Positions 32,327 through 42,383 of a stretch of DNA of 64,000 nucleotides are shown here, one piece after another. The stretch comes from Astragalus membranaceus (lineage: Eukaryota > Streptophyta > Magnoliopsida > Fabales > Fabaceae): NCBI GenBank assembly GCA_039519185.1, contig CM076848.1:32972849-33036848 (forward strand), read 5' to 3'. Each line of letters begins with the position of its first letter. The first letter of the stretch is position 1. The position numbers were made by a program, and so were the translations under genes. Below the pieces are notes generated by a model. The model did not search any database and had not been told where the DNA came from. It saw only the letters and a program-made list of their open reading frames with translations.

Positions 32327-33668
32327 TGCTTCTTTGCCTTTTTTTTTTTTCTTTTCTATGGAATTTCTAAATTGCTTAACTTTCTTGGTGAGTATGAAGC
32401 GCATGGGGGGTGTGGGTTTATATAGAAGAAGGTGGGAGTAGTAGCATTTAGTGCAGAATGTCAAGGTTTGTTAGTAGTTGTGGGCTATTAATGCAGTATG
32501 GTACAATGTCTTTCATTCTTTCACACGTGTCTCAATAGTAGTTGTTAGATCTAATACTGTCGAATGCAGTTGGATTCGGATGATAAAGACGGTGCTGGCT
32601 CAATTAATTAAAGATGCATGTGAATTGAATCCAATGTCTAATTCGTTGTTTTTGTCAACAGATGCATAAAAGGTAGTTCGTGTACATTTCATGAGAAATA
32701 AATTTGAACTTGCAATTTACACCACAGGTTAGTACTAGTTTGAACCCACGCATACATACAGTACACTCCTTAATTTGTAGACTACTGATGGTATGGTATA
32801 CTATACAGTAAAAATAAATAGGTACGTTGATGATAGTGATGATAAGCGAATTGTGATTTGGTTGAATTGAATACATCAACATCAAACGTATGAACCGGTG
32901 GTGTCCAATTGTCTTCTTGTTCATCATCATGACTTATCACGGGCTTATCACGTTACGTGACATCATTATACGTAATGTTAGTTAATCTGAAATGTCATTC
33001 TTCTAAAATCAGTTATACAATATAAAAATTGTAATAGTTTTGTTGTAATTAGTCCGAACATTACCTCGTGAATATTAGTCTGAACCTTACCCCGTGAAAA
33101 CCTTACCCCGTGAACATTAGTGACGAATTTAATTAGTCTGAATCTTATCCCATGGCAACATTGCACCCTTTCCAAAACATGACAATATAACATTAATAGT
33201 TACTAATAATGTTTAACCAATCAATTAGTACATTCATCGTACATACAACTTAAATAAAGGATCGTACCAACTACCACCAAGATAACACAATTGAAAAAAC
33301 GGCTACAAAGGTGATGACACAAGAACACAATTTCAAGATTTGATGATGACACTTACTTGAAGAATACAAAGGTGAAGAAAGAATCAAATGTGGAAAGAAT
33401 AGAAATGAAGTGATCGAAGAATGATGTCCGCCACTTCTTCCTTGGGAAGAAGATGAAGACCACACCCCGCTTTGAGCTTCTCCAAGCCTCAATGGTAAGT
33501 GCTCAAGGTTCCATTCCAAGAACCAAGGAGAACATGATGAACTCACTTCTACAATGCTCTCAAGCCCTCAAGCCTCACGCCTCTCTTTGGCTCTCACGAC
33601 TCTAGCTTTTGCAAATGTAGCAAATGATTTCACATTCATCAAAGTCTTAGGAATTACAAGGAGTGGAA
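32327..33668. other. Upstream flank of LTP-B, then unclassified repeat-like DNA
   Basis: 32430-32890 matches the upstream flanks of LTP-A and unit 3 up to ATACATCAACATCAA, where the unit breaks off and the small gene is missing. Beyond that there are short repeats of a CCTTACCCCGTGAA phrase (33060-33160). From about 33250 comes text that continues across the PMD transposon at 37247. No gene was recognised. Confidence 0.4.
32417..32424 (-). promoter_or_regulatory. TATA box of LTP-B
   Basis: TATATAAA on the minus strand, 91-98 nt upstream of the ATG, in the same context (CTATATAAACCCACAC) as in LTP-A. Confidence 0.7.
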
Positions 33669-34029
33669 TAGTTTTTAGGGTTTTACTTTCCCCACACCCC
33701 CTCCTACTCTTTCACACCCCCTAACTTCTAAAAACCCTAAAATACCCTCAACTTAAAAAAAAAAAAAACACAACACCCTCACACCCCTCACTCCTCTCAT
33801 TTTCCCTTTCACTCTCCCTCACACCCCTCATTCGAACCCTAACTCTCCTCTCCCCCTCTCACTCAACTTCTCACAACTCACTCAATCTCACCCAATCTCC
33901 CACTCAATCTTCTCCACAAACACCCTCAAGACCACATGGGTTTTGTTCGCGTCCTCTCACTCTCTCTAATCGTTCCATTTTCATTCAGGTAACCCTCTCT
34001 CCCTTCTGTACATTTAAGTTTTTTTTTTC

Positions 34030-34210
34030 TGTGCATCTGCTGTGTTCGCATGACCTCATGCGAACACGTGAAAACGAAGGTGTTCGAATGAGGTCATGCG
34101 AACACCGTTCGAATGAGGACATGCGAACACCCGTTCGAATGGGGTTGTTCGAACACGTGCGAATGCTTCTGTTCGAACAGGCGCGAATGATGCTGTTCGA
34201 ACAGGTGTGA
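34030..34210 (+). repeat. Left subterminal array of GTTCGAAC/ATGCGAAC motifs
   Basis: About ten copies of cores such as TGTTCGAA, CATGCGAACAC and GTTCGAATG within 180 bp, many of them parts of short palindromes. The array lies in the likely 5' UTR intron of the PMD gene (33989-34273, GTAACC...TTTCAG). Confidence 0.75.
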
Positions 34211-34275
34211 CAGTATTGTTCCTGTTATATTGCTGGTTATGTTGCTTAATTGGTTTAATGGTTGTTGTTTCAGAT

Positions 34276-36279
34276 ATGGTGAGGCATCGTGGCGGTAGTT
34301 CGCAACAGCCGGAGCGTAGGCCACCCCCGACGGCTTCCGAACGCAAACGGAGGCAAGATGGAGCTGAACCTTCCCGGAGGGGTAGGCGTAGGGACGTCCC
34401 TCCTCCCCCACCGGAGGTTGATGATATTGGCCGGGATGTTGAGCGTGATGCTCAATTTCCGGCATATGAGCTGGCCGGCCCTTCTGGTCATGCACATGAG
34501 GAGGGAGGTGCTCAACATGAGGAGGATGTTGAGCCTCAGGAGCCTGCTGCTGCTCCTAGGGCTACATTCCCATTCCCTGGTGGACCTGTTGATGGTTCTG
34601 TCTTGCCCACATACGGGTCTCATATTTTGACTGAGTTCTATGCTGGCCGGGTAAGTTATTGTTATATAATAGCGTGTTGTCAATTTTGTTTCTTATTTTG
34701 TTGAACATATTGGCTTATTGTGCCGGTGTCATTTGTCAATGCAGGTTCGGCCGGACATAACTACGATTCCACATGGACCGGTTAACCTTGTGGTCCATGC
34801 TAGGATCAGGGAGACTCTTATCCTATCGGGGTTGTTCCCTCTCATAGGACTTGGTTTTCCCCTCACTCACAAGGGGCTGCTGAACGCATTCATAGAGCGT
34901 TGGCAGCCGGATACATCATCATTCTACCTTCATGTGGGTGAGATGTCTATCACCCTTGATGATGTATCCCAGCTGCTACACATCCCCATCACGGGCCAGT
35001 TCTATGACATGCCTGACTGGACTTCGTGGCAGGGAGAGCAGCTGCTGATTGACTATTTGGGGGCCACCCCCCAAGATGCCGCTGAAAAGACTTCTGCGCG
35101 AGGGTTGTCAGTTGGTCTTGTATGGCTGAGGGATCATGTCTACCACCCAGCCATAGCTGAGCAGAGGTGGCATCATGCTGCTAGGGCCTATTTGCTCTAT
35201 CTTTTGGGCTGCACATTGTTCGCAGACAAGTCAGGAAGCAAGGTTAAGCTTGGCTACCTAGGTATGCTTCTTGATTTGAACAATGTTGGAGACTACTGCT
35301 GGGGGGCAATGGCCCTTGCCCATCTTTATGATCAGCTGAAGGATGCTTCAAGAAAGAAGACGAAGAAGATGACTGGTCATATGGCTCTACTACAGGTATA
35401 AAACTTACTTTTTTTTTATAAGTTTGCTTTAGGTTTACTTTCAGATTTATAATCAACCAATGATATGTTCATTACAGGGTTGGATTTTTGAGCACTTCCA
35501 GAGTGCCAATTTTACATCTTGGGTGGTGCACCCAGAATATGTTGAGAGTATGCCACGGGCGAAGAAATGGCTGTGTAGGGATGGCCCCGGGGCCATCAAG
35601 TCACACACCATCAGACTGTGCCTTGACCGGCTACACCGTGAGGAGGTCACCTGGGACCCCTACACAGGCCATAGGCAGGAGAGACCCTTTGAGGAGCTGG
35701 GCAGGTTCAGAGGGTTCATCCGGAGTGCTGGCTGTATGGTGAGCCATTTGCCGGATAGAGTGGTCAGACAGTTTGGCCAGGTACAGCACATCCCGGAGGA
35801 GCCCAGACCTGCAAATCGGGCCGTCTGTACTCTCACGGAGTGTGATGAGAGGTGGACACAGTTCCAGGACCACTTGGTGGCGCGGGGGCCTCCCTGTGTG
35901 CCGTACTCCTCAAACACGGTGTCGGGCTACTTTCCATGGTTTTCTAGGGTCTCACATCCCTTTGCCTTCCCTGAAAATTATGTAGAGCTTGTGGATGAGC
36001 CGGATGTCAGTGTGGTACGTGTTTTTTATGTTAATTACAGTAATAAGTTTCTTCTACTTATTTAAATCTACTTATTTAAATAATGTTATGTTATTTGTTT
36101 GACAGATGCTGCCAGAGCTCCTGGATATGGTGGATGAGATGGATGGGACCATCAATGATAATGTCCCAGAGCCAACCAGGAGCGTCTTTCAGCGCATCAA
36201 GAGGTTGCTCAACCCCTTCCGTAGGCTTAGGAGGAGGATCGTCAATGTGTATCAGAGGAGGGGGCGCAACACCCAGTAG
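34276..36279 (+). CDS. Plant mobile domain (PMD) protein, MAIN-like / PP7-like family, four exons
   Basis: PMD proteins include the Arabidopsis MAIN and MAIL1 nuclear proteins and a large set carried by transposons; the biochemical role is unsettled. Exons are 34276-34650, 34745-35395, 35478-36014 and 36106-36279, all joined in phase 0 at GT-AG sites (GTAAGT, GTATAA, GTACGT donors), giving 578 residues without stops. The first exon encodes an Arg-rich, acidic, disordered leader of 125 residues. Exons 2 and 3 hold the PMD core, with ERWQPDTSSFYLHVGEMSIT, LDDVSQLLHIPITG, LLYLLGCTLFADKS and GWIFEHF. Exon 4 ends in a basic tail (RIKRLLNPFRRLRRRI). An intact frame, good splice sites and a perfect TSD suggest a young and possibly expressed copy. 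It could instead be a domesticated gene, but the transposon ends argue against that. Confidence 0.88.
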
Positions 36280-36485
36280 GATGATGTCTTAGGGGGGGAT
36301 ATTTGTTTGGAACTTTTGTATAATTTAACTACTTTTGATATTATTAAGTATTTTTCTGATGTCATCTACTTAATTTGGCGCAAATTTATTGCCTTTTTAT
36401 TACAAACCATAACCATACATGAAATACGAAAGACATGAAATACGAAAGACATAAAACCAACATAAGCAAACAACTAACTAAGAAA

Positions 36486-36668
36486 CTAGTGTTTCGGTAG
36501 TCCCTGTTCCAGAAGATAAATGATCTCTTCTGGAGTGCGTATTGTGTCCACGTACAACTCTAAGACTTGTCGCCCCATCGGAAGTGTAGCATGATATTCC
36601 ATCATGGTCCCAACGTCGTCATCGTTAGGAATTTGGTGGATGAGTACTGGGTTGAGCACAATTGCCAT
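36486..36668 (-). CDS. Small convergent ORF in the PMD transposon, unknown function
   Basis: A 60-residue reading on the strand opposite to the PMD gene, about 200 bp beyond its stop, starting MAIVLNPVLIHQIPNDDDVG and ending EQGLPKH. The composition is protein-like (mixed hydrophobic and acidic, no low complexity). A good TATA box (TATAAAAG, 36773-36766) is about 100 nt upstream of the ATG. One short overlapping ATG in another frame precedes the start. No known domain was recognised. It may be a second cargo gene or the last exon of a decayed transposase. Confidence 0.45.
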   Translation of the reverse strand: MAIVLNPVLIHQIPNDDDVGTMMEYHATLPMGRQVLELYVDTIRTPEEIIYLLEQGLPKH

Positions 36669-36765
36669 TCCATTTCAGCTTGGTTGTAGCTGTCAAAAGG
36701 GAGAGTAGGTTTTGGTGAAGAAGCAGATTAGGGTTTGGTGAAGAAGGTCTGAGGATGTGAACCCC

Positions 36766-36773
36766 CTTTTATA
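36766..36773 (-). promoter_or_regulatory. Putative TATA box for the small convergent ORF
   Basis: TATAAAAG on the minus strand, inside CCTATTATAAAAGGGGGT. Confidence 0.45.
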
Positions 36774-36969
36774 ATAGGCATGGTGAAATGTCAGCCGTTG
36801 ATTTCATTTTTAGATCACAAATCTGAGCCGTTTAAATTCTATCCGTTCAGAAACATTTTCCAAAGGGATTGACATCCACTCCTTTATCTGACACACATTT
36901 GACTGATTGTAAGCCGTTGATCAAAACTGTCGGTGGAATCTGAGACGTCCAATATCTGTCGCTCTGCAA

Positions 36970-37145
36970 CACTGGTTCGAACATCCTCATGCGAACATAT
37001 TCGCATGACCACATTCGAACCTGTTCGCATGAACCCATTCGAACAGGTGAAAAACACCCAAGAGGGTGTGTCCCCATATTTAACACACGCGAATGGCCGC
37101 GTGCGAACCTGTTCGAATGCCCGTGTTCGAACAGGTGAAAATTCG
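36970..37145 (+). repeat. Right subterminal array of GTTCGAAC/ATGCGAAC motifs
   Basis: About ten copies of TTCGAAC, GTTCGCATG and ATGCGAAC cores. It mirrors the left array and shares phrases such as GTTCGAACAGGTG with it. Confidence 0.75.
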
Positions 37146-37559
37146 TGAAAAAAAAGAGGTTTGGACTGGCCTTTTGGTCATTTCACACCCTTATGGGTGT
37201 GTTTCGAGTAGGAGGGGGTGTGGGAAAAGCAAACGCCTAGTTTTTATATGTTGGGTCTAATGGATCCTAAGCCCAATATACAATCCACTTAGAGAAAGGA
37301 TAAACAAGGCCCATGGCCACATCAAAGTAACTAAAACCCTTAGCCTATTCTATTGCCAACAAGGCACAAATCAAAAGCATATCTATATCTATAACATTTG
37401 ACAATGCATCTTCATTAATGCATTGCCAAATGTCATATTCTGGTTAAACAAACATTAATTACATTAGTAAGGTCCCACTTATTATTAACATTATATACTA
37501 TTTTTGCTAATAAAGTATTATATAAATGTATAATTTTATATTATGTTTTGTGTCCAACA

Positions 37560-37947
37560 AAATTCTCGGCCTTGGAAGGTAGTGCTTCATATTTTTCTAT
37601 CAAATGTGCCTTCAAAATTTTGGAATCCCTGGAACAAAATGGTAGATGAGAAAAGTTAATAAATTTTCCTTCACAATTTTATATCAAAAAAATAACATCA
37701 AAATTTGAAAATGTCATAATATTTCATCTAACTATTTCATCAAAAAAATAACGTCATAATATTCCTAATATTTCCTCTAAAATTAGGAATTCGAATTAAT
37801 GTGAATTTTGCCAAATTGTTATTCACATTTGAACTCCAGAGCTATATATGTGAAATTTCTCATCATAATTCTTTTGTTATATTTCTTAAGTGCACAATGA
37901 TCATTTTTTTTATATCAAATGAAATACCAAATATTCATGAATAAATA

Positions 37948-37991
<44 letters not shown>

Positions 37992-38580
37992 TTTTATTTT
38001 TTATAGACACATTTATATCCCTCTCAAAAATAAAAATAGAAATATCAGCGGGACGGGATGGGGACAAGAAATATTTTCTCACTTCATGTCTCCAGATCTT
38101 ATATTACCCCACATCTCTCCACATTGGAGAGTTACCCCTCCCTGTGGGACCCTATTGTTCATAAAAAACATAATAAATAATAAACTAAATGCAACATATA
38201 TGGGAAAATGTATAAAAAACAAAAAATATATCATAAAGTTTAAAGTTATGGTAATAGGGATTACGTAATAATTTTGGTTTCTTAGCAATATTAGGTTGAT
38301 AAAATAATATTATATATATTGGTTAGAGTTTCATAATAGTTTTATTGGAAATTGAGACCCCACGAAGTAGGGGTGTAAACCCTCTCCCCTTCCTGCCATG
38401 CCTTCACAATAATTTAGTCCTCTGTCCCCAAACCCCATTGGGAATAATATCCATCTATAGGTCTTTAAACTGGGCAGTTCCCACGAGGATTTTTTTCGTG
38501 TATAAGGGAAAATTGACACCTCTAACACCACACAAATAAACCTTTTGCATGAAAACATTAACTTCTATACATAAATTAAC
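37560..38580. other. A/T-rich DNA, probably internal Helitron or other repeat sequence
   Basis: It contains a (TA)n tract (37950-37988). A part with GACGGGATGGGGAC and ACCCCACGAAGTAGGGG phrases (38050-38400) has the look of repeat DNA. No reading frame was considered real. Confidence 0.35.
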
Positions 38581-38619
38581 GAACAAAATGTATATTTTTT
38601 TCTAACAATTTTCCATAGG

Positions 38620-38658
38620 ATAAATGTACCCGTGCATAGCACGGGTCAAACACTCTAG
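38620..38658 (+). mobile_element. Helitron 3' terminus
   Basis: A palindrome CCCGTGCATAGCACGGG (38629-38645) is followed after nine bases by CTAG (38655-38658) and then a T. This is the hairpin plus CTRR ending of Helitrons, which insert before T. The 5' TC end was not identified, so the length is unknown. Confidence 0.65.
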
Positions 38659-38659
38659 T

Positions 38660-39057
38660 TACACTAAAAATGAAATCCTATATTTATTGAAAACAATTAC
38701 AAGGAAAGAGAAAACCCTAGAATTTGGGATGTCTAGGAATTTCCCACAGTAACATTGGTCACCTTTAGTGTGTCCTCGTCAATTGTCAGGGTGGACATAC
38801 TAGAGTATATTCCCTTTGAGTGTTGAATCTCTTTTTGGTTTTATGAGTCTTGATATATGTGACTTCCATCCAAACTCTTATGAGGAGACTAGCCATGCAT
38901 GTGGGCTCACATCAGTTAATGGCGGCTTATTATTGTGTTGTTTTTATCTCCTTTATGCTAAGAGTTTTTGCCTAGTCCCTCCTCAGCTCTTCTCTTTTAT
39001 TCCTTTCTTTCCTTTTTTAAATAAATTCTAGGCACGTTGCGTGTTTGACAAAAAAAA
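38660..39057 (+). mobile_element. Probable LINE 3' tail
   Basis: T/G-rich untranslated-type sequence ending GGCACGTTGCGTGTTTGAC and a run of about nine A. No coding domain is left, so only the 3' tail is suggested. Confidence 0.35.
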
Positions 39058-39215
39058 ACTATATGTTAAATGCCAGCGATTTGACTTTACCGAACATTAA
39101 TATATGTTTTTTCGGTTAATATGTGATCGAATACAATATTAATAAATTAGTGTTTTGGTCAAATAAATAAATAAATAAATTACTGACATTTAGTGTGATT
39201 AGTGTCAAAACTATT

Positions 39216-39351
39216 CAACCAACATCGTTGGCCTAATGGCTTAATCTACCCTAGGACACGAGGGGTCAACCTGGTGCTCTTGGATTCGATTCCCACAGTG
39301 GACAAACTCGGTGTTGTCCAGTGCGAAATTTGATTCTAAGCACGAGCAGAT
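39216..39351 (+). mobile_element. tRNA-derived SINE, 12-bp TSD
   Basis: Flanked by GTCAAAACTATT at 39204-39215 and 39352-39363. It has an A-box-like GTTGGCCTAATGG (about 39228-39240) and a B-box-like GGATTCGATTCCC (about 39283-39295). It lacks an A tail. A degenerate copy of its 3' part lies at about 39645-39715. Confidence 0.68.
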
Positions 39352-39434
39352 GTCAAAACTATTTTAAAATGTGAAATTAATTTTAACTAATTTTAAAATT
39401 GACAGCAGAATCAATTGTTAGAAACCCACACTGT

Positions 39435-39569
39435 GTCCTAGGAAAGTAGCTCAGTTGGCGAGCTAAGGGACATGAAGGAGTTGCAAAGTTACAAGAAGGA
39501 GGTCCAGGGTTCAAACCTCGGAAACTAACATTCCCCCACCCCTACTAACATTTGCTTATCAAAAAGAAA
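39435..39569 (+). mobile_element. tRNA-derived SINE, 15-bp TSD
   Basis: Flanked by AGAAACCCACACTGT at 39420-39434 and 39570-39584. It has a clear A box in AGTAGCTCAGTTGGCGAGC (about 39445-39463) and a B box in GGTTCAAACC (about 39509-39518). The 3' end is CTTATCAAAAAGAAA. Confidence 0.8.
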
Positions 39570-39644
39570 AGAAACCCACACTGTTGACTCAGAATCGAAA
39601 CTACTTTGAAACACGAAGATTGACTCAATGTTTTCAGATACTTT

Positions 39645-39715
39645 CAAGTTCGATTCGGTTGTAGATAAACTTGGTGTTGGCCAATACAAAATTTGTTCAA
39701 AAACATGAACAGAGA
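39645..39715 (+). repeat. Degenerate 3' fragment of the SINE at 39216
   Basis: It aligns with the second half of that SINE, from the B box (TTCGATTC) through AAACTTGGTGTTGGCCA to ACATGAACAGAG. Confidence 0.5.
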
Positions 39716-39763
39716 TTAATTTTGTGTTTGAACTTCGTGAATAGCCAACAATTCTAAAAAAAC

Positions 39764-39930
39764 ACTCGTTCACAATTTCTTTTACATTTTTTTTTTGGAA
39801 GCACTCTTTTACATTTAAGGAACATAAAGGCTGAAATTAAGCCGTGTACTCGTTCACAATTTCTTTTACATTTTTTTTTAGAAGCACTCTTTTACATTTA
39901 AGGAACATAAAGGCTGAAATTAAGCCGTGT
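39764..39930. repeat. Tandem duplication of an 84-bp unit
   Basis: Two nearly identical copies begin at ACTCGTTCACAATTTC (39764 and 39848). They differ mainly in the length of a T run. Confidence 0.85.
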
Positions 39931-40000
39931 CTTGAATTATTCAGGGTGTCACTTATTTAATTAGCTCCCTCTTCATATCTGGTATGATTTGTTTGCATAA

Positions 40001-40083
40001 ATAATTGGTTGTTTTTGTCAACACATGCACAATTGGTTCTTGTGTAGATTTCATGAAAATAAATTTGAACTTGCAACTTAATT
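40001..40083. other. Left part of duplicated unit 3 (LTP upstream flank)
   Basis: It matches 2469-2545 (LTP-A flank) and 32641-32720 (LTP-B flank), from AATTGGTTGTTTTTGTCAAC to the CAACTTAATT target of the MULE. It continues at 42229. No LTP coding sequence accompanies it. Confidence 0.6.
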
Positions 40084-40269
40084 GGATCCCGATTCTCGGC
40101 AGTCAAAAGCCTCTGCTGTCACTGCAGTTAAATCATTTTCCATCCTTAGATTATTTCAACGCTCACAATTTTACAAAAGTCATTTATTATATTTTAATAT
40201 CAATACAAGTGGGAGCCTTTTTACTTTTCCATAACAAAACATTGGCGCCAATCTTTCTGCAACCAGCTT

Positions 40270-41168
40270 ATTCAACAAGTTTCTTTATTGTAGGAAGGTA
40301 TTCAACAATGTTAGTGAAAACAATTGGGTGAAATCGGTATATGCTATCAAGGAAAAATGGGCGGCGTGTTGCATGAAGCAAACCTTCACCTTGGGAATGC
40401 GAAGCACGCAACTTAGTGAGAGTTTGAACTCAGATTTTAAGGCATGCATGAGATCGACTATCAATGTCTTCCAATTCTTCAAGCACTTTGAGAGAGTTGT
40501 TCAGGATAAGCGATACAATGAGTTAATTTGTGAATACCAATCTCGGCAAAAACTTCCCAAGTTGAGATATGAACATTCACCCATTCTAATTCAACTTGCA
40601 CAAGTATACACGCCTATGATTTTTGACTTGTTTCATGATGAATTTGCCTTATTTTTAGCTGCATCCATACGAGAAAGAAATGTATCTCAACTTCCATTTG
40701 AATATGCTGTCATCTTGTTTAATAAAGAAGGAGAGTGGATAGTTCTTTTTGATCCCGTACAATCCTTAATATCATGCACTTGTAAGAAGTTTGAGATCAC
40801 TTTTGGAATACATTGTTGCCATGCTTTTATTGAAGGTTTTTGAGGCAAATGATGTTAAACTTATCCCAGATCATTACATCCTAAAGAGGTGGACAAAGGA
40901 TGCACGTAGTGGCATTATATATCATGTAAGAAGAAATGAGGTTAGTGAAAATCCTAAACTATCTAGTACACGACGATATAGGTACCTTTGCCCCACTATG
41001 ATTAAGTTAGCTGCCGAGGTGTCAACATCTGAAAACTTGTACCAGCTTGTAGAAGAAGGAGTGCATGACTTGTGTAAGAAGGTGATAGAGGTTCGATTAC
41101 AAGAAAGAAGTTTGGTCAATGAGGAAGGTGAGCTCCCAACATCAACAAAAGAACAGCTGATAGCCTGA
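40270..41168 (+). pseudogene. MULE / FAR1-related transposase, C-terminal part, frameshifted
   Basis: The surviving part covers the end of the catalytic region and the SWIM zinc finger of a FAR1/MULE-type transposase, a DDE DNA transposase family that also gave rise to FAR1/FRS transcription factors. EKWAACCMKQTFTLGMRSTQ (about 40352-40411) and CTCKKFE..CCHAF (about 40777-40830) are typical. A one-base insertion at about 40830 in the zinc finger shifts the frame; the second part reads KVFEANDVKLIPDHYILKRW and goes on to a TGA at 41166. The N-terminal DNA-binding and most of the catalytic domain are missing, so the element cannot move by itself. Confidence 0.75.
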
Positions 41169-41169
41169 T

Positions 41170-41515
41170 ACAAGCAAAGAGGTTTAAGAAGAGAAATGGG
41201 TTAAAGACAAATAACCGGTTAAAAAGTTGGGTTGAGCTTCAGTCTAAAGTACAAAAAAGAAGAGTTCCAACTATAAAACCTTCACAAAGTAAACGATCTG
41301 AGGTATGTAATTTATGGTTATATTAACTCTTCTTGTAACTTTTTAGATGAACTCTAATATATTAAATTGTTTATGCTTATTAAAGGATATTGAGTCTCTA
41401 CATCAAATGGACTCTGGAACATCTGGTTTGGAATATCTAACATCTGATTGCTCTCAAATATATGGAAGTCAGATTAGTTACACTAGATTGTTACTGGTAA
41501 GTGAGACTCATCATC

Positions 41516-41564
<49 letters not shown>

Positions 41565-42090
41565 ATATATATATATATATATATATGTTGCTTATGATGA
41601 TATTGTATCTTTTAATTTTCAAATGTTAGGGGGAGTCATTTACTGATGAGTGAAGATCAATCAAGGGCTTGTGAAGAAATGATTTTTTTGGAGGATGCAG
41701 ATACATCAAGAGCTTGTGAAGAAATGGTTTTTTTGGAAGATAGTGTGAATTATTATGAAGAGGGAGTCATTTAGTGGTGTTTATAAAATTGCCACATAAA
41801 AGGACATGTTTTATTGTGTTGTTTTTGAATGGAAGATGCTGTGAATGATTTAAGCAATCCTTTTGTCATTGGAAGATGTTAAGATGTTATATATGAATTT
41901 GCAAACTTTTGTCTAATCATTTCTTTTCATTTGATTTTGGAATGTTAGTTCATTTGTTACTCTATACTGCAGAGGTGTTGTTCGGTTCTTGATTTAAATT
42001 ACAACATTTGATGGATGAAAAAAAATAAAAGAAACCCTCGTTTATTAACACTTAGCCGCAAAAAAAAAAATAGAAGAAACCTAAAAAGGC
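41170..42090 (+). other. Non-coding interior of the MULE
   Basis: A/T-rich. It holds a short direct repeat in which AGCTTGTGAAGAAATG-type text is followed by TTTTTTTGGA (about 41660-41745). Nothing else was recognised. Confidence 0.4.
41519..41586. repeat. (TA)n microsatellite
   Basis: Interrupted TA tract inside the MULE. Confidence 0.9.
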
Positions 42091-42383
42091 ACCCACTTGT
42101 ATTGATATTAAAATATAATAAAGGACTTTTGTAAAATTGTGAGCGGTGAAATAATCTAAGGATGGAAAATGATTTAGCTGCAGCGACAGAGGCTTTTGAC
42201 AGCCGTGAATCGCGATCACAACTTAATTACACGACTTCGCTGGTGAACTTAATTTGAACCCACGCATACAGTACAATACAGAGTTTACTTTCTGGACTAG
42301 GTTGATCAGTTGATGGTATGGAACACTATTACTATACAGTAAAAATAACGAATTGTGATTGGGTTGAATTGAATCCATCAACA

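Larger units (their letters stand above)
33678..37237 (+). mobile_element. Mutator-like transposon carrying a PMD gene, perfect 9-bp TSD
   Basis: TAGTTTTTA occurs at 33669-33677 and again at 37238-37246. The ends are inverted: GGGTTTTACTTTCCCCACAC on the left, and the complement of GGCGTTTGCTTTTCCCACAC on the right, both followed by CCCCTCCTACTC. The element is 3,560 bp. Its only large gene is the PMD gene; no MULE transposase (DDE/SWIM) remains. Both subterminal regions carry arrays of TTCGAAC and GCATGCGAAC-like motifs. Confidence 0.88.
33250..37559 (-). repeat. Possible LTR-like repeat split by the PMD transposon
   Basis: On the minus strand the right edge begins TGTTGGACACAAAACATAA (from 37559), a start seen in Ty1/copia LTRs. 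The sequence runs leftward through 37247 and, beyond the inserted transposon, from 33668. The other end and a TSD were not found, so this is tentative. Confidence 0.25.
40084..42218 (+). mobile_element. Mutator-like element with about 125-bp TIRs and 10-bp TSD, FAR1-type transposase remnant
   Basis: CAACTTAATT occurs at 40074-40083 and 42219-42228. The TIRs (40084-40210 and 42092-42218) share long blocks such as GTCAAAAGCCTCTG, AAATCATTTTCCATCCTTAG and ATTTTAATATCAATACAAGT. The flanks of LTP-A (about 2545) and LTP-B (about 32720) are empty sites. The interior has a truncated transposase and a (TA)n tract. Confidence 0.88.

Noticed and set aside
32327..32464. Upstream in-frame ATG extending LTP-B by 46 residues
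   Set aside because: It would start upstream of the TATA box, is lysine-rich and would displace the signal peptide; LTP-A lacks an equivalent.
34030..37145. Repeat arrays with regular cores that might suggest a CRISPR-like array
   Set aside because: Plant nuclear DNA; the repeats are short, irregularly spaced, palindromic and tied to transposon ends.
39435..39530. Apparent tRNA gene (A and B boxes)
   Set aside because: No acceptor stem or anticodon arm, and flanking 15-bp duplications show a SINE.
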